This document shows, one piece after another, positions 9,853 through 21,000 of a DNA stretch of 64,000 nt. Position 1 is the first letter of the stretch, and each line of letters begins with the position of its first letter. Source of the DNA: an uncultured beta proteobacterium. GTDB lineage: Bacteria > Pseudomonadota > Gammaproteobacteria > Burkholderiales > Burkholderiaceae_C. The stretch spans positions 1 through 64,000 of the forward strand of contig CAIKLM010000086.1 in NCBI GenBank assembly GCA_903828235.1, in the 5' to 3' direction. The notes under the pieces were generated by a model. The model saw only the letters and a list, made by a program, of their open reading frames with translations, did not search any database and was not told the DNA's origin. Both the position numbers and the translations under genes were made by a program.

Positions 9853-11643
9853 ATGCCCTCGTCAGCACCACCCCGTACAAACCCGAGGCGACGCCCCACG
9901 AACGCGACACCTGGAGAGAAGTCCTTGAAGTCCCGCAAGCCCGCCACCGAGCAGGCGGCGCCGTTCGCGGCCGCCTCCGCCCTGCCGCCCGCTGCCGAGG
10001 CCTTCGGCGCGGCCATGGCCGATTCCTTCAAGGCCCTCGGCGCGCTCGCCGTGCCCATGGACCGCCTGGCCGGCGTCCAGGGCGAGTACCTCAAGAACGC
10101 CACCGAGATGTGGAACCAGGCCCTGCACCGACTGCAGGGCGACGGCCAGGCCGCGCAGCCGCTGCCGGACCGCCGCTTCGCCGGCAGCGAGTGGGCCGCC
10201 AACCCCGTGGCCGCCACCATGGCGCAGCTGTACCTGCTGAACGCGCGCACGCTGATGACCCTGGCCGACAGCGTGGAGGGCGATGCCAAGACCAAGGCGC
10301 GCATCCGCTTCGCCGTGCAGCAGTGGGTCGACGCGACCAGCCCCAGCAACTACCTCGCGCTCAACCCCGAGGCCCTGAAGAAGGCCATCGAGACCCAGGG
10401 CGAGAGCATCGGCAAGGGCCTGCAGCACCTGCTCGACGACGTGCGCAAGGGGCACGTCTCGCAGACCGACGAGAGCGTCTTCGAGGTCGGCCGCAACGTC
10501 GCCACCACGGCGGGCGAGGTCGTGTTCGAGAACGACCTGTTCCAGCTCATCGAGTACCGGCCCCTGACGGCCAAGGTGCACGAGCGGCCGATGCTGTTCG
10601 TGCCGCCGTGCATCAACAAGTACTACATCCTCGACCTGCAGCCCGACAACTCCGTCATCCGCTACACCGTCGAGCAGGGGCACCGCACCTTCGTCGTCAG
10701 CTGGCGCAACCCCGACGAGTCGCTCAAGGACAAGACCTGGGACGACTACATCGAGGAAGGCCCGATCACCGCCATCCGCACGGTGCAGGCGATCACCGGC
10801 GCGAAGACGCTGAACATGCTCGGCTTCTGCGTCGGCGGCACCATCCTCAGCACGGCGCTGGCGGTGCTGGCGGCGCGCGGCGAGCAGCCGGCCGAGAGCG
10901 TCACGCTGCTGACCACGCTGCTGGACTTCGCCGACACCGGCATCCTGGACATCTTCGTCGACGAGCCCAGCGTGCAGCTGCGCGAGATGACCATCGGCGA
11001 GCAGGCGCCCACCGGGCCCGGGCTGCTCAAGGGCAAGGAACTCGCCACGACCTTCAGCTTCCTGCGGCCCAACGACCTGGTCTGGAACTACGTCGTGGGC
11101 AACTACCTGAAGGGCGAGACGCCGCCGCCGTTCGACCTGCTGTACTGGAACGGCGACAGCACCAACCTGCCGGGCCCCATGTACTGCTGGTACCTTCGCC
11201 ACATGTACCTGCAGAACGAGCTGAAGAAGCCCGGCGCGCTCACCGTCTGCGGCGAGAAGGTCGATCTCGGCGCCATCGAGGCGCCCTTCTTCGTCTACGG
11301 CAGCCGCGAGGACCACATCGTCCCCTGGCAGGCGGCCTATGCCTCGATCCCGCTGATCAGCGGCAACAAGACCTTCGTGCTGGGCGCTTCCGGCCACATC
11401 GCCGGCGTCATCAACCCGCCGGCCAAGGGCAAGCGCAGCCACTGGGTGAACAGCCGCCTGCCCGCGAAGGCGGACGACTGGTTCAAGACCGCCACCGAGC
11501 AGCCGGGCAGCTGGTGGCCGGTCTGGGCCGACTGGCTCAAGGGCCATGGCGGCAAGCTGGTCAACGCCCCCAAGGTGCCCGGCTCGCCGCGCTTCAAGCC
11601 CATCGAGCCGGCACCGGGGCGCTACGTCAAGGCCAAGGCCTGA
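9853..11643 (+). CDS. phaC: Class I poly-beta-hydroxyalkanoate synthase
   Basis: Lipase-like box GFCVGGT, NKYYILDL, FVVSWRNPDES, GSREDHIVPW. Confidence 0.93.
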   Translation: MPSSAPPRTNPRRRPTNATPGEKSLKSRKPATEQAAPFAAASALPPAAEAFGAAMADSFKALGALAVPMDRLAGVQGEYLKNATEMWNQALHRLQGDGQAAQPLPDRRFAGSEWAANPVAATMAQLYLLNARTLMTLADSVEGDAKTKARIRFAVQQWVDATSPSNYLALNPEALKKAIETQGESIGKGLQHLLDDVRKGHVSQTDESVFEVGRNVATTAGEVVFENDLFQLIEYRPLTAKVHERPMLFVPPCINKYYILDLQPDNSVIRYTVEQGHRTFVVSWRNPDESLKDKTWDDYIEEGPITAIRTVQAITGAKTLNMLGFCVGGTILSTALAVLAARGEQPAESVTLLTTLLDFADTGILDIFVDEPSVQLREMTIGEQAPTGPGLLKGKELATTFSFLRPNDLVWNYVVGNYLKGETPPPFDLLYWNGDSTNLPGPMYCWYLRHMYLQNELKKPGALTVCGEKVDLGAIEAPFFVYGSREDHIVPWQAAYASIPLISGNKTFVLGASGHIAGVINPPAKGKRSHWVNSRLPAKADDWFKTATEQPGSWWPVWADWLKGHGGKLVNAPKVPGSPRFKPIEPAPGRYVKAKA

Positions 11644-11694
11644 CAGCGGCCGCCGCGTATCCATCAACAACCCCACTTCGGGAAGGAGCGAGAC

Positions 11695-12435
11695 ATGTCT
11701 GATCAGAAGGTTGCCTACGTCACGGGCGGCATGGGCGGCATCGGCACCGCGATCTGCCAGCGCCTGCACAAGGACGGCTTCAAGGTGATCGCCGGCTGCG
11801 GCCCGAGCCGCGACTTCAACAAGTGGCTCGACGAGCAGAAGGCCCTGGGCTACACCTTCCACGCCAGCGTGGGCAACGTGGCCGACTGGGACAGCACCGT
11901 CGCCGCCTTCACCAAGGCGGTGGCCGAGCACGGGCCCGTCGACGTGCTGGTGAACAACGCCGGCATCACGCGCGACCGCATGTTCCTGAAGATGACGCCC
12001 GACGACTGGAAGGCCGTCATCGACACCAACCTCAACAGCATGTTCAACGTCACCAAGCAGGTGGTGCCGAGCATGGTCGAGAGGGGCTGGGGTCGCATCA
12101 TCCAGATTAGCTCGGTCAACGGCGAGAAGGGTCAGGCCGGCCAGACCAACTACTCGGCAGCCAAGGCCGGCATGCACGGCTTCACGATGGCGCTGGCACA
12201 GGAAGTGGCCGCCAAGGGCGTGACGGTGAACACCGTGAGCCCGGGCTACATCGGCACCGACATGGTCAAGGCGATCAAGCCCGAGATCCTGGAGAAGATC
12301 GTCGCCACCATCCCCGTCAAGCGCCTGGGCACGCCCGAGGAGATCGGCTCCGTGGTCGCCTGGCTGGCCGGCCCCGACTCGGGCTTCACCACCGGCGCGG
12401 ACTTCAGCTGCAACGGCGGCCTGCACATGGGGTGA
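11695..12435 (+). CDS. phaB: Acetoacetyl-CoA reductase
   Basis: SDR motifs YVTGGMGGIG, NNAGITRD, YSAAKAG; strong SD (ggaaggag) upstream; adjacent to phaC. Confidence 0.93.
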   Translation: MSDQKVAYVTGGMGGIGTAICQRLHKDGFKVIAGCGPSRDFNKWLDEQKALGYTFHASVGNVADWDSTVAAFTKAVAEHGPVDVLVNNAGITRDRMFLKMTPDDWKAVIDTNLNSMFNVTKQVVPSMVERGWGRIIQISSVNGEKGQAGQTNYSAAKAGMHGFTMALAQEVAAKGVTVNTVSPGYIGTDMVKAIKPEILEKIVATIPVKRLGTPEEIGSVVAWLAGPDSGFTTGADFSCNGGLHMG

Positions 12436-12443
12436 GCCCCGTC

Positions 12444-12470
12444 GCGGAACGGCCCTGAGGGCGGTTCCGC
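12444..12470. terminator. Hairpin GCGGAAC-g-GCCC-TGA-GGGC-g-GTTCCGC downstream of phaB
   Basis: 11 bp of complementary arms with one internal mismatch, 9 nt after the phaB stop; no T-tract. Confidence 0.55.
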
Positions 12471-12568
12471 GCCGCAGCAGCGACGGCGCGGCCTGAGCCC
12501 GCTGCGCGACCCCGCTTCCCGCCCTCAATGCACGGGGGCCAGCCGCACGTATCCCTCCTCTGGTCGGG

Positions 12569-12597
12569 TTGCGGAGGATGTGGCCATTCGATACAAC
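12569..12597 (+). promoter_or_regulatory. Candidate sigma70-like promoter TTGCGG-N17-TACAAC for the tpsB-tpsA pair
   Basis: Spacing ideal but hexamers only partly match consensus; lies between the phaB hairpin and the tpsB start. Confidence 0.3.
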
Positions 12598-12716
12598 TCT
12601 CGACACGAGTCACCAGGCGCCTAGACGCCGGCTGCGCGATTGGGCGTAAGAGCCCTTCCGCGCTGGCCGCTGCGGTCTGCCCGAACAAGCGCCGGTGCAT
12701 CGAGAGGGGCATTCGG

Positions 12717-14360
12717 ATGCAGGTTCGCAAGGGAGGCTTTGGGGCGCTGGGCTTGGCGGTGGCCTTGTGCCCGCCTCTGGTCGAGGCGTCGCAGGCCGGT
12801 GCCGCCGAGCCTGCCGCCGCCCGCGAGTCCGGCGTGCAGGTCCAGGTCGAGCGCTTCGAGGTCGAGGGCAACACGCTGCTGCCCGCCGAGCGCATCGACG
12901 CCGTGCTGGCCCGGTACCGCGGCGCGGCCACGCTGGCCCGCCTGCGTGAGGCCGCGGCGGCCGTCCAGGACCTCTATCGCGACGCCGGCTTCGGCGGCGT
13001 CGTCGCCTTCCTGCCTGGCCAGACCGCGTCCGGCGGTGTGGTGCGCATCCGCGTCGTCGAGGGCAAGCTGGTCAGGGTCCGCATCGGCGGCCACCAGCGC
13101 TACAGCCCCGAGGCCATCCGCGCCGCGCTGCCGGCGCTGCAGGAGGGCCGCACGCCCGAGGTGCGCCTGATCGACGCCCAACTGCAACTGGCCAACGAAA
13201 ACCCCGGGCGCAACATCCAGGTGCTGCTGCAGCCCGGCAGCGAACCGGCCACCATCGAGGCGCAGCTCAGCGTCACCGAGCGGCCACCCACGCGCACCAC
13301 GCTGCGCGTCGACAACACCGGCAGCCAGGCCAGCGGGCGCTGGCGCACGGCACTGGGCTGGCAGCACGCCGATCTCTTCGGCACCGGGCAGGTGCTCACG
13401 CTGGAGGCCCAGACCGCCCCCCGCGACGCCAAGAACGTGAAGGTGCTCAGCGGCGCCTGGCGCCTGCCCTTGCCGCAGTGGCTGAGCACGGTGGACGCCT
13501 TCGCCGCCTGGAGCGACGTCAAGACCGGCGGCACCGCCTCGGCCGCCGGCGACCTCGACTTCAAGGGCCAGGGCAGCGTGCTGGGCCTGCGCGGCACGCG
13601 CTACCTGCCGCGCTGGAACACAGTCGACCAGCGCGTGAGCCTGGGCCTGGACTGGCGCGAGTACCGCAACCAGTGCACGATCGACGGCCTGCCCGAGGCC
13701 GCCTGCGGCTCGGCCGGCGCCAGCGTGGCGCTGCATCCCGTCAGCCTGAACTACACGGCGCAGTCGGCCGGCACGCTGCCCTGGGGCCTTAGCCTGAGCC
13801 TGCAGGCCAACAGCGGCGTCGGCGGCCGCAGGGCCGGCCCAGAGGACTTCGAGGCGGTGCGGGCCGGCGCGACGCGCCACTACAGCATCGTCCGCGTGGC
13901 GGCCAACGTGGGCACCGGCCCGCTGCCGTGGCTGTGGGATGCCGGCTTCACGGGGCAGTTCAACGGCCAGGCCACGGGCTCGACGCTGGTGCCGGGCGAG
14001 CAGTTCGGCATCGGCGGCGCGCAAAGCGTGCGCGGCTACGAGGAGCGCGAGATCAACGGCGACAACGGCGCGCAGGTCGCCGTCGAGCTGTCCAGCGCCA
14101 GCCTGATCGACCAGTTCCTCGACCAGCCCGCGCTGCTGCGGGTGTTGCTGCTGGCCGATGCCGGCCACGTCAACAACCCCAACGGCGACAACTGCCAGGA
14201 CAAGCGCAGCAGCTGCCGCATCGGCTCGCTGGGCGTCGGGCTGCGCTTTGCGGTCGGTGGCCTCACGGCCCGCGTCGACGTTGCCCGCGCCTACGCCGCG
14301 GGCAGCCGCACCGAGAAGGGCGACGTGCGCGCGCACGCGTCGTTCACCCTCGGGTTCTGA
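12717..14360 (+). CDS. TpsB/ShlB/FhaC-family outer-membrane secretion transporter (POTRA plus barrel)
   Basis: POTRA-like VERFEVEGNTLLPAERIDAVL..., VRGY motif (SVRGYEE, codons 14028-14039), C-terminal ...ASFTLGF. Confidence 0.93.
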   Translation: MQVRKGGFGALGLAVALCPPLVEASQAGAAEPAAARESGVQVQVERFEVEGNTLLPAERIDAVLARYRGAATLARLREAAAAVQDLYRDAGFGGVVAFLPGQTASGGVVRIRVVEGKLVRVRIGGHQRYSPEAIRAALPALQEGRTPEVRLIDAQLQLANENPGRNIQVLLQPGSEPATIEAQLSVTERPPTRTTLRVDNTGSQASGRWRTALGWQHADLFGTGQVLTLEAQTAPRDAKNVKVLSGAWRLPLPQWLSTVDAFAAWSDVKTGGTASAAGDLDFKGQGSVLGLRGTRYLPRWNTVDQRVSLGLDWREYRNQCTIDGLPEAACGSAGASVALHPVSLNYTAQSAGTLPWGLSLSLQANSGVGGRRAGPEDFEAVRAGATRHYSIVRVAANVGTGPLPWLWDAGFTGQFNGQATGSTLVPGEQFGIGGAQSVRGYEEREINGDNGAQVAVELSSASLIDQFLDQPALLRVLLLADAGHVNNPNGDNCQDKRSSCRIGSLGVGLRFAVGGLTARVDVARAYAAGSRTEKGDVRAHASFTLGF

Positions 14361-14384
14361 CCGGCCCGCGACCGGGAGTCCACG

Positions 14385-15045
14385 ATGCACCGCCCGCCGC
14401 CCGCCCCGCCGCGCCTGAAGCCCCTGGCCCAGGCGCTGATCGCCGCCAGCCTGCTGAGCGTGTGGCCGGGGATCGTGCCGGCGCAGGCCAACCCGGTGGG
14501 CGCCACCGCGCTGCCGGGCGGCCTGAACGTGGCCGCGGGCCAGGCCCAGCTGGCGGTGCAGGGCGCGCAGATGACGGTGCGCAACACGCCCGGCGCCATT
14601 CTCAACTGGCAGCGCTTCGACATCGGCGCGTCCGCCGGCGTTCACTTCGAGCAGGCCAACGCGGCCAGCAAGGTGCTCAACCGCGTGGTCGGCAACGACC
14701 CCAGCCAGATCCTGGGCCGGCTGTCCAGCAACGGCCAGGTCTGGCTGCTCAACCCCAACGGCGTGCTGTTCGGGCAGGGCGCCCGCGTCGACGTGGCCGG
14801 CCTGCTGGCCGGCAGCATGCGCATGCTGGACAGCGACTTCCTCGCCGGCCGCTACCGCCTGAACGCCCCCGAGGCCGGTGGCGGCGCGCTGGCCGGCAGC
14901 GTCGTCAACCACGGGCAGCTGGGCAGCCGCTTCGGTGGCCAGATCCTGCTGGTGGGCTCGCGCGTCGAGAACACCGGCGAGGTCTCGGCCCCAGGCGGCC
15001 ACGTGGGCCTGGTGGCCGGGCGCAGCGTCGAGCTCGTCGACACCG
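14385..15045 (+). other. Signal peptide plus TPS/haemagglutination-activity domain of the giant protein
   Basis: AxA-type cleavage site (PAQA), NVAAGQAQLAVQGAQMTVRNTPGAILNWQRFDIG, LSSNGQVWLLNPNGVLFGQGARVDVAGLLA (NPNG at 14751-14762). Confidence 0.88.
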
Positions 15046-18000
15046 GCCTGCCCAACCTCAGCGTCAAGGTGACGGTGCCCGACGACAAGGCCGAGGTCGC
15101 CAACCTGGGCCGCCTGGCCTCGCCCGGCGGCCGCATCGACGTCTACGCCGGCATCGTCAACCAGCGCGGCCTGGCCGAGGCCCAGAGCCTGAGCGTGGGC
15201 GCGAACGGCGAGATCGTGCTGCAGGCCAGCGACACGCTCATCCTCGACGCGGGCAGCCGCACCCGGGCCGTGGGCAGTGCCGAGGGCAGCAGCGGGGGCC
15301 GCATCGATCTGGTGGCGCCCCAGGTCGGCTTGGTCGGCGATGCCGAGGTCGACGCCAGCGGCGCGGCATCGGGTGGCAGCGTGCGCATCGGCGGCGGGCT
15401 TCGTGGCCAGGAGACCGACATCCCCAATGCGCGGGCGGTGTACCTGGGCGAGCAGGCCCGCGTGCGCGCCGACGGTGGCACCGGCGACGGTGGCCGCATC
15501 GTGCTCTGGAGCGACGAGGCCACGCGCGGCCACGGCACGCTCAGCGCCCGCGGCGGCGCCCAGGGGCAGGGCGGCTTCGTCGAGGTGTCGTCCAAGGGCG
15601 TGCTCGCCTGGACCGGCCATGCCGACCTGGGCGTGGGCGACGGCGACCGCGCGCGCTACGGCACGCTGCTGCTCGACCCGGAGTTCATCGTCATCCGGCA
15701 GGGCAGCCCCAGCATCGACGGCTCGGGCAGCGGCGACCTCGCCAGCCCCAGCCTGCTGTTCGGCGCCTTCGCCGGGGCCACCAGCATCATCACCAGCGGT
15801 GCCATCAACACGCAGCTGCTCAGCGCCAACGTGGTGCTGCAGGCCAACAAGGACATCACCGTCGAGGCCGGCCTGGCCACCCCGATCAGCGGGACGCGCA
15901 ACCTCACGCTGCAGGCCGGCGAGAACATCGTCATCGGCAGCCCGATCACGGTCGGCAGCCTGACGCTGAGCGCCAACGACCCCTCGGCGCCCGGCGCGCG
16001 CACCGGCACCGGCGCGGTGACCGTGAACGCGCCGCTGACGGCCACCACCGGCGCTGCAGCCATCACCATCACCCACAACGGGGGCAGCGGCACGCACGCC
16101 ATCGGGGCCGACATCTCGACCTCCATGCTCACGGTGACCGGTGGCGTCGCCCTGTCCACGCCGGCTACCTGGACGCTCAGCGGCGCCAGCAGCGTCAGCG
16201 GCGTGCTGGGCGGGGCCGGCGCGCTCACCAAGGCCGGCACCGGCACGCTGACGATCGGCGGCGGCGCCGTGCTCGGCAGCGTCGCCGTCAACGGCGGCCA
16301 ACTGGCGCTGGACGGCAGTTCCACGCTGGGCACGCTCACGCTGGGCGGCACCGACCCGGCCCTGGGCGGCTCGGGCACGGTCACGGTCACCGGCAGCTTC
16401 ACCGCCAGCGGCAATTCGGCCCTGCTGCGCGGCACGGGCACGCTGCTCACCCCCGCCGGCAGCACCAGCAGCATCGACCTCACGTCGGCGGGTGGCAGCC
16501 TGTCCATCAGCGAAGAGCGGCGCTGGCTGAACGCCGGCACCGTCACGCTGGGCGGCGACGACCGGCTGCGCTTCACCAGCGGGGCCGGGCCGACCTTCGT
16601 CAACCAACTCGGCGGCGTGTTCGACATCCAGAGCAGCAACGTCGGCCCCATCACGATGGACTCGGGCGCGCAGGCGCTGTTCAGCAACGCCGGCACCCTC
16701 AACAAGAGCGCCAGCGGCCCGCAGTCGCTGAGCCTGATGAACGGCGGCTGGGTCGGCAACTTCAGCAACACCGGCACGGTCAACATCAATGCCGGTGCCC
16801 TGAACATCAGCGGCAACGGCACCGACAGCGGCGCCTACGCGATGGCGGCCGGCGCCACCCTGGAGTTCAGCGGCGGCACGCGCACGCTGGCGGCGGCATC
16901 CAACCCGGCGGGCGGCACCGGGCTGACGGTGAGCGGCGGCACGCTCACGCTCGAGCTGGACAGTGCACCGGCCACGTTGCTGCCGATCACGGTGTCGGGC
17001 GGCACCTTCAGCGTCAACGCCGGGGGCAACCTGGCGCTGCCGGCGCTGTCCCTGACGGGCGGCACGCTGAACCTGAACGCGCCAACCGGCTTGCTGTCGC
17101 TGCCGGCGAGCCTGACGGTCAGCGGCGCGACGCTGAATCTCGTGGCCCCGGCCGTGTCCTCGCTCGCCGAGCTCACGCTCACCGGCACCAGCCCCGTGCT
17201 GGGCGGCAGCGCCACGCTCACCGTCACGGGCAACTTCACGGCCAACGGCACCGCCGCCAGCCTGCGCGGGAGCGGCACGCTCATCACGCCGGCGGGTTCC
17301 ACCACCAGCATCGACCTCAGCGCCACCGGCGCCGACTTCGCCATCCAGGACAGCCAGCGCTGGCTCAACGCCGGCACGGTGACGCTGGGCGGCGACGACC
17401 GGCTCTGGTTCTCGTTCTCCGCCTTCAGCAACCTGACCCCCACGTTCGTGAACCAGGCCGGTGGCGTGTTCAACATCACCAGCACCAACCCGATGCCCGT
17501 GGGGATGGTGACCGGTGTGAACCCAGTGTTCACCAACGCCGGCACGCTGAACAAGACCGCGGCCGGCGCGCAGGCGCTGAACCTGCAGCCTGCCAACACC
17601 GGCTGGGTCGGCGAGTTCAGCAACACCGGCACCGTGAACGTCGGCGCCGGCACGCTGAGGATCCAGGGCAGCGGTACCGACACCGGCGCCTACGCGATGG
17701 CCGCGGGCACCGCCATCGAGTTCGGCGGCACGCGCACGCTGGCCAAGCTGCCGGCCGGCGGGGCGTCGTTGACCGTCGGCGTGGCCGGCCTGTCCACGAA
17801 CCTGACCGCCAACAGCGCCGACGCGGGCACCACCCTGCTGCCGACCACGGTGCTTTCCGGCGCGTCGCTGACCGTCAACGCCAGCGGCAACCTCGCCGTG
17901 GCCTCCGGCGGCATCAGCAACGCCGGCACCGTCATCCTCAACGCGGCAGGCGACCTCACCGTGCCCAGCCTCGCGCAGTCCGCCGGCAGCGCCAGCCTGT

Positions 18001-21000
18001 CGGCCGGCAACGCCGTGGGCGTGACCGCGCTGAGCCTGAGCGGCAGCACGCTGAGCGTGGCGTCCACCTCGGGCGCTGTCGGGCTGCCCGGCGTCCTGAC
18101 GGTGGACAACGCCACGCTCAACATCAGCGCGCCGTTCACCACCGCCTTCTCCAGCCTCACCCTGACCGGCGCCAGCCCGGTGCTGGGCGGCAGCGGCACG
18201 GTGGCGGTGACTGGCACGCTCACGGCCAACGGCGCTGCCGCAGCCCTTCGCGGCAACGGCACGCTGCTCACGCCCGCGGGCTCCACCAGCAGCATCGACC
18301 TCACCGCCACCGGGGGCAGCTTCTCGATCGCCGACAACCGCCGCTGGCTCAACGCCGGCACGGTCACGCTCGGCGGCGACGACCGGCTGTTCTTCGCGTT
18401 CAGCTCCAGCTCGACCACTCCCACCTTCGTCAACCAGTCCGGCGGCGTGTTTGACATCGCCAGCACCCACGCCACGCCGGTGGCGATGGACGGCTCGATC
18501 GCCCCGGTGTTCACCAACGCCGGCACGCTGAACAAGAACGCCACCGGCACTCAGACCCTGGGCCTGGCCAACAGCTTCTGGGTCGGCAACTTCAGCAACA
18601 CCGGCACCGTCAACGTCAACGCGGGCTCGCTCACGGTGCTCGGTTCGGGCACCGACACGGGCAACTACGTCGTGGCCGCCGGAAGCGGCATCGCTTTCGC
18701 CGCCGGTGCCCGCACGCTCACTGCGCCGCCCGTCGGCGCTGCCTCGATCGCCGTTGATTCGGCGGGCGCTGCCACCAGCGTCACGATCGCCGGCAGCGGT
18801 GCGGCGACCGCGCTGCCCGCGGTCAGCGTCTCGGGTTCGGCGTCCTTCACGGTCAACGCCAGCGGCAACCTGAGCGTGGCGAGCCTGAGCAACAGCAGCA
18901 CCGGTGCCGTCGCGCTCAATGCGGGGGGCACCTTGAGCGTGCCCAGCGTGTCGGTCACGGCCGGCACGGCCAACCTCACGGCGGCGGGCGCGCTGTCGGT
19001 GCCGTCGATCAGCCTCACGGGCGGCACGCTCGGCCTGGCGTCCACCTTCGATGCCCTTGCGCTGCCGTCCAGCCTGACGGTGAGCGGCGCCGTGCTGAAC
19101 ATCAGCTCGCCGACCACGACCAGCTTCGCCAACCTCACGCTCACCGGTGCCAGCCCGGTGCTCGGCGGCAGCGGCACGGTGGCGGTGACCGGCGCGTTCA
19201 CGTCCAACGGCGTCGACGCCTACCTGCGCGGCGCCGGCACGCTGCTGACGCCCGCCGGCTCCAGCAGCAGCATCAACCTCACGAACACCGGCGGTGCCCT
19301 GTACATCGGCGACGACCGGCGCTGGCTCAACGCCGGCACCGTCACGCTCGGCGGCGACGACCGGCTGCTCTTCGCGCGGACGACGAGCTCGAACACTCCC
19401 AACTTCGTCAACCAGCCCAGCGGCGTGTTCGACATCGCCAGCAGCCATGCCACGCCGGTGGCGATGGACTGCTGCTTCTTCCCGGTGTTCACGAATGCCG
19501 GCACGCTGAACAAGAACGCAGCCGGCACGCAGACGCTGGGCATGGCCAATTCCAGCTGGGCCGGCACCTTCAACAACACCGGCGTCGTCAACGTCAACGC
19601 CGGCACGCTCAACGTGTGGGGCTCGGGCGTCGACACAGGCAGCTACGTGATGGCCCCGGGCTCCGGCATCGGCTTCGCCGCCGGCACGCGCACGCTCAGT
19701 GCGGCGCCGATCGGTGCGGCCTCGATCGCGGTGGACGCGGCGGCCAGCGTCACCACCAGCGTCACGATCTCGGGCGGCGGTCCGGCGACCACGCTGCCGG
19801 CGGTCACCGTGGCGGGCGGGGCGTCGCTCACGGTCAACGCCGGCGGCAACCTCAGCGTCGCCAGCCTGGCCAGCAGCGGCAGCGGCACGGTGAGCCTGAA
19901 CGCAGGTGGCCTGCTGAGCGTGCCCGGCGTGTCGCTCTCGGCCGGCACGGCCAACCTGACGTCGGCGAACGATCTGTCGGTGCCGTCGATCAGCCTCACG
20001 GGCGGCACGCTCGGCCTGGCGTCCACCTTCGGGGCCATCACGCTGCCGGGCAGCCTGACGGTGAACAACGCCGGTCTCAACATCAGCTCGCCGTCCACCA
20101 CCACCTTCACCAACCTTACGCTCTCCGGCGCCAGCCCCGCCCTGGGCGGCAGCGGCACGGTGGCGGTGACGGGGGCGCTCACGGCCAACGGCGACCAGGC
20201 CAACCTGCGCGGCAGCGGCACGCTGCTCACGCCCGCGGGCTCCACCACCAGCATCAACCTGGCGGCCAGCGGCGGCAGCCTGCGCCTCAGCGAGGAACGG
20301 CGCTGGCTCAATGCCGGCACGGTCACGCTGGGGGGCGACGACCAGCTGCGCTTCGAGGTCAGCACCTCCAGCTCCACCCCGGGCTCGTTCACCAACCAGC
20401 CCGGCGGCGTGTTCAACATCGACACGACGAACGCGACGCCGCTGTCGTCGCCCTTCGGGCAGCCGCTGTTCACCAACGCCGGCACCCTGAACAAGAACGC
20501 CCCGGGGACGCAGACCTTCGGCCTGCTCAACGGCGGCTGGATCGGCAGCTTCAGCAACACCGGCACCGTCAACCTCAATGCCGGCACGCTCAGCGTGCTG
20601 GCCTACGGCAGCGGCACCGACACCGGCAGCTACGCCATGGCCGCGGGCACGGCCATCGAGTTCGGCGGCGTGCGCACGCTCGGCTCGGCGCCGTCAGGCG
20701 GCGCCTCGATGGCGATCGTGGGCGTGCCGAACGCGACCACCAACGTCACGATCACGGGCAGCGGCGCCAGCACCGCGCTGCTGCCGACCACGGTGGCTGC
20801 AGCGTCCACGCTCACCGTCAACGCCAGCAGCAACCTGGGCCTGCCCAGCCTGTCGAGCAGCGGCACCGTCGCGCTCAGCGCCGGCGACGCCTTGAGTGTG
20901 CCCAGCCTCACCGTCACGGCCGGCACCGCCAGCCTCTCGGCCGGCGGCGACCTGTCGGTGCCGGCCCTGAGCCTGGGCGCCGGATCGACGCTGAGCCTGA

